Shown piece by piece: positions 16,454-25,115 of a stretch of 58,093 bases of DNA. Numbering within the stretch: the first letter of the stretch is position 1; every line of letters starts with the position of its first letter. Source of the DNA: an uncultured Collinsella sp. (GTDB lineage: Bacteria; Actinomycetota; Coriobacteriia; Coriobacteriales; Coriobacteriaceae); the NCBI GenBank assembly GCA_900754075.1, contig CAAEBN010000033.1, positions 1 to 58,093 of the forward strand, given 5' to 3'. The notes under the pieces were generated by a model. That model was not told the DNA's origin, did no database searches, and saw nothing but the letters and a program-made list of their open reading frames with translations. The position numbers were made by a program, and so were the translations under genes.

Positions 16454-17737
16454 TTACGCGACCGGCTCGATCTTCTCGAGGCCGCCCATGTAGGGACGCA
16501 GAACCTCGGGGATCGTGATGGTGCCGTCGGCGTTCTGGTAGTTCTCCAGAATAGCAGCCATGGTACGACCAGCCGGCAGGCCGGAACCGTTAAGGGTGTG
16601 CAGGTAGCGCGAACCCTTGAAATTCTCGGGGTCGCGATACTTGATGTTGGCGCGACGGGCCTGGAAGTCGCCGCAATTGGAGCAGGAGCTGATCTCCTTG
16701 TAGGCGTTGTAGCTCGGCAGCCAAACCTCGATGTCGTAGGTCTGACGGGCAGAGAAGCCCAGGTCGCCGGTGCACAGGCTAATCACGCGATACGGCAGGC
16801 CCAGCTGCTGCAGCAGGTACTCGGCTTCGGCGGTCATGCTCTCGAGCTCCTCGTCGGACTCCTCCGGCTTGGCAAACTTGACCATCTCGACCTTGTCGAA
16901 CTCGTGCTGGCGAATGATGCCGCGGGTGTCGCGACCGGCGGAACCGGCCTCCTCGCGGAAGCAGGGGGTGAAGGCAGTGTAGCGGCGAGGCAGAGTGTCG
17001 GCGTCCAGAACCTCACCGGCATGCAGGTTAGTCAGTACGACCTCGGCGGTAGGAATCAGGAAGTTGTCGCCCGAGACGTGATAGGCGTCGTCCTCAAACT
17101 TGGGCAGCTGGCCCGTACCGAACATGGTCTGACGCTTGACGACGATGGGCGGCCACCACTCCTTGAAGCCACGGCTCGTGTGCGTGTCCAGGAAGAAGTT
17201 GATAAGGGCGCGCTCAAGGCGGGCACCGGCGCCACCGAGAACGGTGAAGCGGCTGCCGGAGAGCTTGTTGCCGCGCTCGAAGTCGAGGATGTCCAAATCG
17301 GTACCCAGATCCCAGTGCGGCTTAAAGTCGAAGTCGAACTCGCGCGGGGTGCCCCAGCGGCGACGCTCGATGTTCTCGTCCTCGTCCTTACCGTACGGGG
17401 TGGCCTCGCACGGAATGTTGGGCAGGTGAGACATGAAGTCGTACTGCTCCTGCTCAAGAGCGGTACGGCGCTCGGCCAGACCGTCGATCTTCTCGTTGAC
17501 GGCGCGCACGGCCTCCTTGGCGGCCTCGGCCTCGTCCTTCTTGCCCTCCTTCATCAGGGCGCCAATCTTCTTGGACTCGGCGTTACGCGTGGCCTGGAGC
17601 TCCTCGACCTCGGTGATGACGGCACGGCGCTCGTCGTCGAGTTCAAAGAACTTCTCGCGATCCCAAGACGTCTGGCGATTTGCCATGGCGGTATCGATGG
17701 CATCGGGGTTCTCGCGAACAAACTTGATATCAAGCAT
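16454..17737 (-). CDS. serS: Seryl-tRNA synthetase
   Basis: The 427-residue class II synthetase charges tRNA-Ser. It has an N-terminal coiled-coil arm for the long variable arm (about residues 30-100, rich in Glu/Lys/Arg), then motif 2 (FTPCFREEAGSAGRDTRGIIRQHEFDKVEM) and motif 3 (LNGSGLPAGRTMAAILENYQ). The start at 17737 (MLDIKF) is set by GGAGG 5 bases upstream. It is monocistronic, divergent from a small membrane protein gene. No T-box leader is visible, unlike pheST. Confidence 0.97.
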   Translation of the reverse strand: MLDIKFVRENPDAIDTAMANRQTSWDREKFFELDDERRAVITEVEELQATRNAESKKIGALMKEGKKDEAEAAKEAVRAVNEKIDGLAERRTALEQEQYDFMSHLPNIPCEATPYGKDEDENIERRRWGTPREFDFDFKPHWDLGTDLDILDFERGNKLSGSRFTVLGGAGARLERALINFFLDTHTSRGFKEWWPPIVVKRQTMFGTGQLPKFEDDAYHVSGDNFLIPTAEVVLTNLHAGEVLDADTLPRRYTAFTPCFREEAGSAGRDTRGIIRQHEFDKVEMVKFAKPEESDEELESMTAEAEYLLQQLGLPYRVISLCTGDLGFSARQTYDIEVWLPSYNAYKEISSCSNCGDFQARRANIKYRDPENFKGSRYLHTLNGSGLPAGRTMAAILENYQNADGTITIPEVLRPYMGGLEKIEPVA

Positions 17738-17848
17738 TAGATCCTCCGGCGATATACATTCCATTTAGGTTGCAACCTTGTACATGTATGGGCAAGTATA
17801 TACTTATGAGCGTTTACGACCCAACTCAACTACGCAAGAAGGCACCCA

Positions 17849-18022
17849 ATGGACGCAGTTTTTTCCTTTTTGTTTGGCACCCGCACCGGTTTTGCCATCC
17901 TTTTCGCCGGCGGCATCCTGCTATTTGCGATTCTTGCCTTTGTGATGGAGAAGCGCACCCATAAGATGTATGTCGACCGCGGCCCCAAGTCCGAGGATGA
18001 GGAAGACGGCTTCTGGGACTAA
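17849..18022 (+). CDS. Small single-span membrane protein (57 residues)
   Basis: The ORF begins ATGGACGCAG after AGAAGG at 6-base spacing and ends TAA at 18022. It encodes a short N-terminus, one hydrophobic helix (about residues 13-33, ILFAGGILLFAILAFV) and a charged tail (EKRTHKMYVDRG, then an acidic SEDEEDGFWD end). By the positive-inside rule the tail is cytosolic. Spacing, codon pattern and the strong terminator after it support a real gene. No family is recognised. It diverges from serS, sharing a 111-bp promoter region with the palindromes AGGTTGCAACCT and AAGTATATACTT. Confidence 0.7.
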   Translation: MDAVFSFLFGTRTGFAILFAGGILLFAILAFVMEKRTHKMYVDRGPKSEDEEDGFWD

Positions 18023-18031
18023 CCTGCCAAA

Positions 18032-18167
18032 AAGGGACAGGTTTATTTTGGTCGGTTTTATCTGGGCAAACGCAAGCGCCCCGCAACTGGAATTGAGCCA
18101 GTTGCGGGGCGCTTTTTGCTCAAGGTACAAAACCGCAGGAAAACCCTGCAAAATAAATCTGTCCCTT
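18032..18167. repeat. Imperfect inverted repeat with GGGACAG ends
   Basis: AAGGGACAGGTTTATTTTG (18032-18050) recurs inverted at 18149-18167 with one mismatch, enclosing a strong terminator. A related AGGGACAGATTTT occurs at 2876-2888. The 136-bp block may be a small non-autonomous element or a dispersed intergenic repeat. No flanking target duplication was seen. Confidence 0.4.
18075..18115 (+). terminator. Strong terminator of the small membrane protein gene
   Basis: AGCGCCCCGCAACTGG pairs perfectly over 16 bp with CCAGTTGCGGGGCGCT around a 7-nt loop, followed by TTTT. Confidence 0.9.
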
Positions 18168-18177
18168 ATTGGTCAGT

Positions 18178-18948
18178 TTACTGGAGAGTAGCGTCGACGG
18201 CCTTGACGAGGGCGCTGCGCATGCCGGCGTCCTCGAGCGCGACGACGCCCTTGATGGTAGCACCGCCGGGCGAGCACACGGCATCCTTCATCGCTGCGGG
18301 ATGCTGACCGGTTGCAAGCTGCAGCTTTGCCGTACCCAGCACCATCTGGCTCACAATGCGATAGGCATCGGCGCGCGGAATACCGTGTTTGACGGCCGCA
18401 TCGCCCAGAGCCTCGATCGCCATGGCGACAAACGCCGGGGCGCAACCGCCCACGGTACCGCCCACAAACAGCAGACTCGAATCGAGCTCGACCACCGTGC
18501 CAAGCTTTGCGAGCAGATCGAACACCGTGGCACGCTGCTCATCGCTAAGCGTGGAAGCCTTCTCGCAGGCGATAACGCCCTCGCCCACCGAAACCGGCGT
18601 GTTGGGCACCGTCGAGATATGAGCGACACCTGACAGGACCTGTTCCCACTTGGCGCTATCCCAGGTCCAGGCGACCGAGAGGATGACTTTGTCGGCAAGC
18701 GCATCCTTGAGCGGAGCGAAGACCTTCTCGATCATGTACGGCTTGACCGCAGCGACCACGATATCGGATGCGGCAACAACCTCCGCCGCATCGTAGCAGG
18801 CAGCCATGCCCCGCGCCTCGCAACGCTCAACCAGAGCATCGTAGCGGCCTGCGCAGGCGCACATGTCGCCCGCGGCCACGCCGGCGGCAATCCAGCCATC
18901 GGCCATAGCGCTCGCCATATTGCCAAAACCGACAAATCCGATCTTCAT
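18178..18948 (-). CDS. proC: Pyrroline-5-carboxylate reductase
   Basis: The 256-residue enzyme performs the last step of proline synthesis, reducing pyrroline-5-carboxylate with NAD(P)H. The N-terminal Rossmann motif is GFVGFGNMASAMADGW; the C-terminal dimerisation helices carry SPGGATIKGV, the family signature (usually SPGGTT). Length is near the family's ~265. AGAGGA precedes the ATG. It is transcribed alone between the repeat at 18032 and rlmH. Confidence 0.93.
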   Translation of the reverse strand: MKIGFVGFGNMASAMADGWIAAGVAAGDMCACAGRYDALVERCEARGMAACYDAAEVVAASDIVVAAVKPYMIEKVFAPLKDALADKVILSVAWTWDSAKWEQVLSGVAHISTVPNTPVSVGEGVIACEKASTLSDEQRATVFDLLAKLGTVVELDSSLLFVGGTVGGCAPAFVAMAIEALGDAAVKHGIPRADAYRIVSQMVLGTAKLQLATGQHPAAMKDAVCSPGGATIKGVVALEDAGMRSALVKAVDATLQ

Positions 18949-19021
18949 ATCACACAGTCCTCTCAGATGCGTTCCTCAAAACGAAAGTCATTGTCCCACG
19001 CCATTGTTTCGTATTACCGAC

Positions 19022-19492
19022 CTACTTGTGATACGGCTCGCCACGGCTAATCTTGCAGGCGCGGTAGATCTGCTCCAGCAGCACCACGCGCGCCAGGTTG
19101 TGCGGCAAGGTAATACGTCCAAAGCTGAGCATCTCGTCGGCGCGGGCGCGCACGGCATCGCTCACGCCGTCCGATCCGCCAATTACAAAAGCGATGTCGC
19201 TGTTGCCTCGCAGCATGAGGTCATCGAGACGGGTCGAGAGCTCCTCGCTCGAACGCTCCTTGCCCTCGATAGCCAGCAGAATCACATGTGCCCGCGGTGG
19301 CAGGGCAGCAAGAACCGCCGCGCCTTCTTTGTTGCGCGCGGCATCCACACCGCCCGCCTTGGCCGGATCGATATCGGCAACCTCGCGCATATCTACCTTG
19401 GCATAGGCGCCTAGGCGTTTGGTGTATTCGGCGCACGCGTCCTTCCAAAAGCGCTCTTTAAGCTTGCCAACGCAAACAACGGTATATTTCAC
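19022..19492 (-). CDS. rlmH: 23S rRNA (pseudouridine1915-N3)-methyltransferase RlmH
   Basis: The 156-residue SPOUT methyltransferase acts on helix 69 of 23S rRNA. Family motifs are seen: VGKLKERFWKDACAEYTKRL at the N-terminus, LLAIEGKERSSEELS, FVIGGSDGVSDAVRARAD (SAM-binding knot) and LPHNLARVVLLEQIYRACKISRGEPYHK, whose C-terminal HK is typical. It starts at a GTG; AAGGAG overlapping the stop of the upstream SPFH gene serves as ribosome site, so translation is probably coupled. Confidence 0.95.
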   Translation of the reverse strand: MKYTVVCVGKLKERFWKDACAEYTKRLGAYAKVDMREVADIDPAKAGGVDAARNKEGAAVLAALPPRAHVILLAIEGKERSSEELSTRLDDLMLRGNSDIAFVIGGSDGVSDAVRARADEMLSFGRITLPHNLARVVLLEQIYRACKISRGEPYHK

Positions 19493-19498
19493 GCGCGC

Positions 19499-20437
19499 CT
19501 ACTCCTTCGAACCGTTTTGCACTTTGCCGGCGGTCAGCATCTGTTCGAACATCGAGGCCGACTGCGAGAAATCGCTCGGCAGCACGACCGTCGAGGTTTT
19601 GCCCGTGCGAGCGAACTCCGTCATCATCTCGGACCACTGCGTAAACATGAACAGCTGGTTGGCCTCATCGTTGCCGACGCCCGTCTCCTGGATGATCTCG
19701 AGCGAATCTTTGATGCCCAGCGCAATGGCCTTGCGCTGGTTGGCGATGCCCTCGCCCGCCTTTTCCATCGCCTCGGCCTCGGCGGTCGCCTCGGTGACGC
19801 GCTTGATGCGATCAGCCTCGGCGAGCTCCTGCGCAGCGGCGCGCTTTCGCTGGGCGGCGTTGATGTCGTTCATGGAGTTCTCGACCTCGGTCGGCAGCGC
19901 GATCTTGGTGATAAGTGTCGACACGAGGGTGAAGCCGTAGGCGGCCATCTGCTCGGACACGGTGGCGTTGACGTCCTTGGCGATATCGTCTTTTTTGGCA
20001 AAGACCTCATCGAGCGTGTAGACGGGGATGGAAGAGCGCAGGGCATCGGTGATGAAGTCACGCATTTGGTCGACGGGCTCCTGCAGCATGTAGTAGCTCT
20101 TGTAGATGCCCGAATCTGCCGGGCCGGCGCCCATGTCATAGCTTACGTGGTACTGAGCAGAGACCTCAAGGCCGATGGTCACGTTGTCCTGAGTCTTAAC
20201 GTCGATGCCAAAACCGTTTTTCATGGTGCGCAGACTCACCGTGGCGGCCTTGCGGTCGATCACGGGCACCTTCATGTGGAAGCCCGCGTTGACGATGCGG
20301 TTGAACTTGCCCAAGCGCTCGATGATCACAGCATGCTGCTGCTCAACGACATAACAGGCGTTGGGGAGCAGCAACAACAAAATGATGATGGGAAGCAGAA
20401 GACTCGTAAGGGCGGCAATGATTCCGGACAACAGCAT
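19499..20437 (-). CDS. SPFH/Band 7 (stomatin-like) membrane protein
   Basis: The 312-residue protein has one N-terminal membrane helix (about residues 5-26), then a stomatin/prohibitin domain (QQHAVIIERLGKFNRIVNAGFHMKVP, KTQDNVTIGLEVSAQYHV) and a long helical coiled-coil segment rich in Ala/Glu/Arg, as in flotillin-type scaffolds. These proteins form membrane cages or microdomains and regulate proteases. The start at 20437 follows GAGGAG. The next gene, rlmH, is coupled to it. The partner is unknown. Confidence 0.88.
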   Translation of the reverse strand: MLLSGIIAALTSLLLPIIILLLLLPNACYVVEQQHAVIIERLGKFNRIVNAGFHMKVPVIDRKAATVSLRTMKNGFGIDVKTQDNVTIGLEVSAQYHVSYDMGAGPADSGIYKSYYMLQEPVDQMRDFITDALRSSIPVYTLDEVFAKKDDIAKDVNATVSEQMAAYGFTLVSTLITKIALPTEVENSMNDINAAQRKRAAAQELAEADRIKRVTEATAEAEAMEKAGEGIANQRKAIALGIKDSLEIIQETGVGNDEANQLFMFTQWSEMMTEFARTGKTSTVVLPSDFSQSASMFEQMLTAGKVQNGSKE

Positions 20438-20517
20438 GGTCTCTCCTCTGATAGGCACACGTTGGCACTAGGATACCCGCACGAAGCAGCCACGTGACAC
20501 CAACAGGAGGCCCATAA

Positions 20518-20543
20518 CAAAAAAGCTCCCATTGCTGGGAGCT
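20518..20543 (-). terminator. Terminator of tRNA-Leu
   Basis: Minus-strand AGCTCCCA, GCAA, TGGGAGCT followed by six T; it starts 11 bp after the tRNA. Confidence 0.9.
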
Positions 20544-20554
20544 CTTTCATTTAA

Positions 20555-20641
20555 TGGTGCGGGCGAAAGGACTTGAACCTTCATGGGGTTGCCCCCATAC
20601 GGACCTGAACCGTACGCGTCTGCCAATTCCGCCACGCCCGC
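20555..20641 (-). tRNA. tRNA-Leu(CAG)
   Basis: An 87-nt class II tRNA with encoded CCA: acceptor GCGGGCG/CGCCCGC, anticodon stem TACGG/CCGTA enclosing TTCAGGT (anticodon CAG), variable arm TGGGGGCAACCCCA, T-arm AAGGTTCAAGTCCTT. It reads CTG. Confidence 0.95.
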
Positions 20642-20652
20642 GTGCAGGAATT

Positions 20653-20681
20653 AGAATAACGGAGCGCCACCGCGAACGCAA
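20653..20681 (-). promoter_or_regulatory. Promoter of tRNA-Leu
   Basis: Minus-strand TTGCGT, 17 bp, TATTCT, 11 bp before the tRNA. Confidence 0.7.
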
Positions 20682-20684
20682 GAA

Positions 20685-21602
20685 CTATTTTTGAAAAAGT
20701 TTGCAGGCATTTTCCCAGGCGGCTCGAGCGATTGCCTCAGCGTCCTCGCCGGTACGATTGACGCGGTCGTTGACCAGCGCGTTTGCTGTGATGGAAATCA
20801 TTGCAGGCTCGCACTCAAGACCGCGAATGGGCTCCGGCGCCATATAGGGACAATCCGTCTCGAACAAAATACGGTCGAGCGGTGTTGCCGCGAATGCCTC
20901 GCGCACCTCGTCGTTGCGCTTAAAGGTAGCCGCGCCGCCATAGGCGATGTAACAACCCAAATCCACAAAGCGCTCCATCGTGGCTCGGTCCTCGCCAAAG
21001 CAGTGCAGTACGCAACCGGCCTGGGGCACGCCGACCTCCCGCAACACGTTGTAGGCGTCCACATGCGAGGCACGCTCCTCGTCCGTGTCCTCATGACGCA
21101 GATGCAACTCCACCGGAACATTGCGACGTACGGCAAGCTCAAGCTGGCGCGCCATACAGTCGATCTGCACGTCGTGGGGCGCCGGCGCGATATCGTCGTC
21201 GTAATCCATGTGGTAGTCCAGACCGATCTCGCCAATGCCAACGCATAGGGGATCATCGAGCGCAGTCACAATCTGGGCATGGATGTTATCGGTGTAGTCG
21301 GGCGCGCCATAGGGGTGAACGCCAGCGAGATACTTGACCTGCGGAATATCCCGCATCGGCAGAATCTCGCGAACCAGCCAGTCGCTATAGTCCGTCACGC
21401 TGCGTTTGTCAGCGATGGGGTCGAACATCGTCACCAACAGGTCGACGCCCGCAGCTTTGGCGCGCACGAGCGTCTCGGGCACTTCTTTGCCCCAAAACGA
21501 AAGCAGGTGCGCGTGCGTATCGGCAAGCGGCGCCAAGGGCACGGGACAAGCAACCGTCTTCTTTTTCTTGGTAAACGTCACGCGTTCGACATTAGGCGTC
21601 AT
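20685..21602 (-). CDS. tatD: TatD-family metal-dependent hydrolase/DNase
   Basis: The 305-residue TIM-barrel hydrolase has the family metal ligands: DTHAHL near the N-terminus, GIGEIGLDYH (Glu), PVELHLRH, CVLHCFGED and a C-terminal FETDCPYMAPEPIRG. Members remove deoxynucleotides from DNA 3' ends or act as deacylases. The ATG at 21602 overlaps the rsmA stop by 11 bp and uses AGGAG inside rsmA, so the two are coupled. A longer start would run far into rsmA. The ~40-residue basic N-terminal extension before DTHAHL is unusual. Confidence 0.9.
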   Translation of the reverse strand: MTPNVERVTFTKKKKTVACPVPLAPLADTHAHLLSFWGKEVPETLVRAKAAGVDLLVTMFDPIADKRSVTDYSDWLVREILPMRDIPQVKYLAGVHPYGAPDYTDNIHAQIVTALDDPLCVGIGEIGLDYHMDYDDDIAPAPHDVQIDCMARQLELAVRRNVPVELHLRHEDTDEERASHVDAYNVLREVGVPQAGCVLHCFGEDRATMERFVDLGCYIAYGGAATFKRNDEVREAFAATPLDRILFETDCPYMAPEPIRGLECEPAMISITANALVNDRVNRTGEDAEAIARAAWENACKLFQK

Positions 21603-22452
21603 GGGAAAGCTCCTGAGCCAGGCGGACAAAGTCGGCAACATCGAGCGTCTCGGCGCGCGTGGTAGGTGCGATACCGCAGGCCTCAAAGGCGGCGTCGAGC
21701 ACGTCCTTAGCAAAACCGTTGGCGCTCATGGAATTGCGGATGGTCTTGCGACGCTGAGCAAATGCAGCGTCAATCACGCGGGCCACAAACTCGCGATCGA
21801 GCCCCTCGGGCACCACGCCGTCAACACGGTCGATGCGCACCACGGCAGAATCCACATGCGGTGCCGGCATAAAGCAGCGCGGCGGCACCTCAAAGCGCCC
21901 CGTCACCTGCGCATACAGACCGAGCTTTGCCGTGTAGCCGCCATAGGTCTTGTTGCCCGGCGTTGCGCCAATACGATCTGCAACCTCCTTTTGCACCATG
22001 ACGACAGCGCGCTTAAGCGCGGGCATCGTCTGGAAGAACTGAAGGATGATCGTCGCCGCCACGTTATAGGGCAGATTCGCGACAAACACCGTGGGTTCAC
22101 TACCGGCGGCCTGCTCAATCTGCTCCGGCGTCACCTTGAGCGCATCGCCCATGATAAAGCGGAAGTTGGCATAGTCGGCGGCGTGGGCGTCAAGCACCGG
22201 CTCAAGCTCGGGATCCGCCTCAATCGACGTAACGCACGCCGCCTCCTGCAGCAGGGCCAACGTCAGTGTGCCGCAACCCGGGCCGACCTCGAGCACGCGC
22301 TCATCGCCCGCAAGCTCAGCGAGCTCACAGATACGTTCGATCACATGGTTGTCGATCAGGAAGTTTTGGCCCAGGCGGTGCTTGGTCGCAAGGCCAAACT
22401 CCTCTAGCAGCTCCCTAGTTGCCGTGGGGTTTGCCAAAGGCGAAGTTGTCAT
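21592..22452 (-). CDS. rsmA: 16S rRNA (adenine1518/1519-N6)-dimethyltransferase
   Basis: The 286-residue KsgA/RsmA dimethylates the two adenines of the 3'-terminal helix of 16S rRNA. The N-terminus has HRLGQNFLIDNHVIERI, then SAM motif I VLEVGPGCGTLTLALL, acidic IEADPEL, the catalytic motif FVANLPYNVA (N-L-P-Y) and the C-terminal tRNA/rRNA-contact domain. GGAGG precedes the ATG by 5 bases. It is co-transcribed with tatD; metG lies upstream behind a terminator. Confidence 0.96.
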   Translation of the reverse strand: MTTSPLANPTATRELLEEFGLATKHRLGQNFLIDNHVIERICELAELAGDERVLEVGPGCGTLTLALLQEAACVTSIEADPELEPVLDAHAADYANFRFIMGDALKVTPEQIEQAAGSEPTVFVANLPYNVAATIILQFFQTMPALKRAVVMVQKEVADRIGATPGNKTYGGYTAKLGLYAQVTGRFEVPPRCFMPAPHVDSAVVRIDRVDGVVPEGLDREFVARVIDAAFAQRRKTIRNSMSANGFAKDVLDAAFEACGIAPTTRAETLDVADFVRLAQELSHDA

Positions 22453-22487
22453 GGTTGCCTCCTTAACATGGTGGCTGCATCGTAAAG

Positions 22488-22520
22488 CAAAAGGGCATGG
22501 ACCGTTGCGGCCATGCCCTT
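22488..22520 (-). terminator. Terminator of metG
   Basis: Minus-strand AAGGGCATGGCC, GCAAC, GGTCCATGCCCTT (one bulged T) followed by TTGCTTT; it starts 40 bp after metG. Confidence 0.75.
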
Positions 22521-22559
22521 ACATCTAAACAGCAAATTGCCGATATGGCGCGCAGCGGC

Positions 22560-24161
22560 TTAGCCCAGACGCGGGAACAGCGGCTCGCCCTTCTCGACGG
22601 GCTGACCACCGGCAAGCAGGCCCCAAGCGCAAATGCCCTTGAGGTCGTCGCTCGCGGCCTCGTCCTCGCAGGACAGGCGACGCAGGGCCTCGGCAGAAGT
22701 CTGGGGCATGAGCGGCATCAGCAGGTGATCGGCAATGCGGATGGCCTCGAGCAGGTTGTAGATCACAAATGCCAGCTCGTCAGCCTTGGCCTCGTCCTTG
22801 GCAAGCGCCCAAGGCTCGGAGTCCTCGATGTAGTGGTTGGCAGCGTGGATGAGCTCCATGACCTCGTCCTTAGCTCCACCGTAATCGAGCACGTCCATCT
22901 TGGCCATGTAGCGATCGACCAGGCCATCGGCAATCTTTGCCAGCGGGTTGTCGAACGCATCGAACGATGCGGGCTTGGCGGGCGCGCAACCGTCAAAGTA
23001 CTTGCCGCTCATGTTGAGCGAACGCGAGATAAGGTTGCCCCAGCTGTTGGCCAGGTCGGCGTTGTAGACCTGCTCCATGCGCTCGAAGCTGATGGCGCCG
23101 TCGGTGCCGGGCACCACGTCGGTCATAAAGTAATAGCGATAGCCCTCGACGCCCAGCATGTCGATAACGTCCTGCGGAGCGATGGCGTTGCCGCGGCTCT
23201 TGGACATCTTCTCGGCCTTGCCGGTCTCGGCATTGCGCACGGTCAGGAAGCCGTGGGCAAAGACGTGCTCGGGCAGGGCCTCGCCGATGGCCATGAGCAT
23301 GGCGGGCCAAATGACGCAGTGGAAGCGGATGATGTCCTTGCCCACGATGTGGAACTGCGCGGGCCAGCGATAGGCCAGCTCGGCACGCGCCTCGTCGGTG
23401 TCGACACCGTAGCCGACGGCCGTCATATAGTTGAGCAGCGCATCGAACCACACGTAGGTCACGTGACCCTCGTCAAACGGGACCTGAATGCCCCAGTCAA
23501 AGCTCGTGCGGCTCACGGAAAGGTCGTTAAGGCCGCCCTCGACAAAGCTGCGCACCTCGTTCATGCGGAACGCAGGCTCAACAAAATCGGGGTGCTCGTC
23601 ATAGAGCTTGAGCAGCTTGTCCTGGAAAGCGGAAAGCTTAAAGAAGTAGGACTCCTCCTGCACGCGCTCAAGCGGACGGTGGCAATCGGGGCACAGGTGC
23701 TGGCCGACGCTACCGTACTCTTCGTCACCCTTCTGGACCTGCGTATCGGTAAAGTAGGTCTCGTCGGGCACGCAGTACCAGCCGTCATAGCTGCCCTTAT
23801 ACAGGTAGCCGGACTCCTTCATGCGCTCCCACAGATACTGCACGGCGTGATGCTGGCGCGGCTCGGTGGTACGAATGAAGTCGTCGTTGGAGATCTCGAG
23901 CTTGCTCCAAAGCTCCTTGAAGTGCGGAGCCTGGCTGTCGGTCCACTCCTGCGGCGTCATGTTGTGCTTGGCTGCAGCCTCGGCGACCTTCTCGCCGTGC
24001 TCGTCCATGCCAGTCAGGAACTTGACGTTATAGCCGGCGGAGCGGCGATAGCGAGCCTGGACGTCGGCGATGATGGTGGAATAAGCCGTACCCAGGTGCG
24101 GATCGGCGTTGACGTAGTAGATGGGAGTCGTGATAAAGAACGAAGGCTTGCTTTGATCCAT
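22560..24161 (-). CDS. metG: Methionyl-tRNA synthetase
   Basis: The 533-residue class I synthetase has HLGT (H22, the HIGH motif), the connective-peptide zinc motif with CPDC, KMSKS in EKMSKSRGNAI, and the anticodon-binding helical domain. It lacks the C-terminal OB-fold tRNA-binding domain found in longer MetG, a common short form. GGAGG precedes the ATG at 9 bases. rsmI and the GH5-like gene lie upstream on the same strand, 69 bp away. Confidence 0.97.
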   Translation of the reverse strand: MDQSKPSFFITTPIYYVNADPHLGTAYSTIIADVQARYRRSAGYNVKFLTGMDEHGEKVAEAAAKHNMTPQEWTDSQAPHFKELWSKLEISNDDFIRTTEPRQHHAVQYLWERMKESGYLYKGSYDGWYCVPDETYFTDTQVQKGDEEYGSVGQHLCPDCHRPLERVQEESYFFKLSAFQDKLLKLYDEHPDFVEPAFRMNEVRSFVEGGLNDLSVSRTSFDWGIQVPFDEGHVTYVWFDALLNYMTAVGYGVDTDEARAELAYRWPAQFHIVGKDIIRFHCVIWPAMLMAIGEALPEHVFAHGFLTVRNAETGKAEKMSKSRGNAIAPQDVIDMLGVEGYRYYFMTDVVPGTDGAISFERMEQVYNADLANSWGNLISRSLNMSGKYFDGCAPAKPASFDAFDNPLAKIADGLVDRYMAKMDVLDYGGAKDEVMELIHAANHYIEDSEPWALAKDEAKADELAFVIYNLLEAIRIADHLLMPLMPQTSAEALRRLSCEDEAASDDLKGICAWGLLAGGQPVEKGEPLFPRLG

Positions 24162-24230
24162 GGGGTTTGTCCTCCAGAAAAACGTTGCATACAGGGGATG
24201 ATTCTAGCGCAAGGGCTGGATATCCTCCAT

Positions 24231-25109
24231 CTATTGCATATCGAGCACCATGGCATAGACATCGCGCTTGCGGCGCGAGTACTTCTGAGACAGGCGCTTT
24301 GCCACCGCAGAGGCGGGCTCCCCCTCCTCGAGCGCGGTGCGAATGTCCTCGCGTAGGGCTTCGTCAGGGTCTACCGCTGCGGCTCCAACCGGCGCGATAC
24401 CGGCCTCCTCGTCCTCACTCGGCGGCGCGATGACCAGCGCGATCTCGCCCTTTACCTCGCCACGGGCACGCAGCTCCTCGGTTAGCTGGGCGGCAGATCC
24501 ACGCAAGACTTCCTCGTGCAGTTTGGTAAGCTCGCGGCAGACGGCAATATCGCGCTGGGGAAAGACCTCGGCCACGGCCTCGAGCGTCGCGACGATGCGA
24601 TGTGGAGACTCGTAGAAGATGAGCGCGCCGGGGACGACGACAAGGCGCTGCAGTCGGCGCACGCGGTCGCCGTGCTTGCGACCCAAAAAGCCTTCGAAGA
24701 AGAAATGCTCGCAGGGAATACCGGACGATACGAGCGCCGTGACGCAAGCAGATGGGCCGGGAATAACCTCGACAGGCACATCCGCCTCGCGCGCCGCCTC
24801 GACCAGCGCCTGGCCGGGATCAGACACACTCGGCATACCGGCGTCTGAGGCAAAGGCGAGAGTCTCCCCCGCCAGCAGACGGTCGACCAGGCCGGCGGCG
24901 CGACTTGCGATCACATTCTCGTCGCAACGAACGAGCGGCTTGGAGATGCCTAGGTGCATCAGCAACTTTGAGGTCACACGCGTGTCCTCGCAGCAGACGG
25001 CGTCGGCGGCGGCAAATGCCTCGCCGACGCGCGGAGACAGGTCGCCCAGGTTACCGATGGGCGTACCGACTACATAGAGTTTGCCCGTGCGGGCGCTGTT
25101 TTGCGTCAT
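24231..25109 (-). CDS. rsmI: 16S rRNA (cytidine1402-2'-O)-methyltransferase RsmI
   Basis: The 292-residue tetrapyrrole-methylase-fold enzyme methylates C1402 in the decoding centre. The N-terminal VVGTPIGNLGDLSPR, CEDTR, FASDAGMPSVSDPG, IPGPSA and EGFLGRK are family signatures. The acidic linker EDEEAGIAP and a C-terminal helical domain follow. It begins 6 bp after the GH5-like gene. Confidence 0.96.
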   Translation of the reverse strand: MTQNSARTGKLYVVGTPIGNLGDLSPRVGEAFAAADAVCCEDTRVTSKLLMHLGISKPLVRCDENVIASRAAGLVDRLLAGETLAFASDAGMPSVSDPGQALVEAAREADVPVEVIPGPSACVTALVSSGIPCEHFFFEGFLGRKHGDRVRRLQRLVVVPGALIFYESPHRIVATLEAVAEVFPQRDIAVCRELTKLHEEVLRGSAAQLTEELRARGEVKGEIALVIAPPSEDEEAGIAPVGAAAVDPDEALREDIRTALEEGEPASAVAKRLSQKYSRRKRDVYAMVLDMQ

Positions 25110-25115
25110 ATCAAC

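Noticed and set aside
17738..17848. A T-box in front of serS
   Set aside because: The 111-bp divergent region lacks the TGGTACCGCGG-type core and any terminator; only short palindromes are present.
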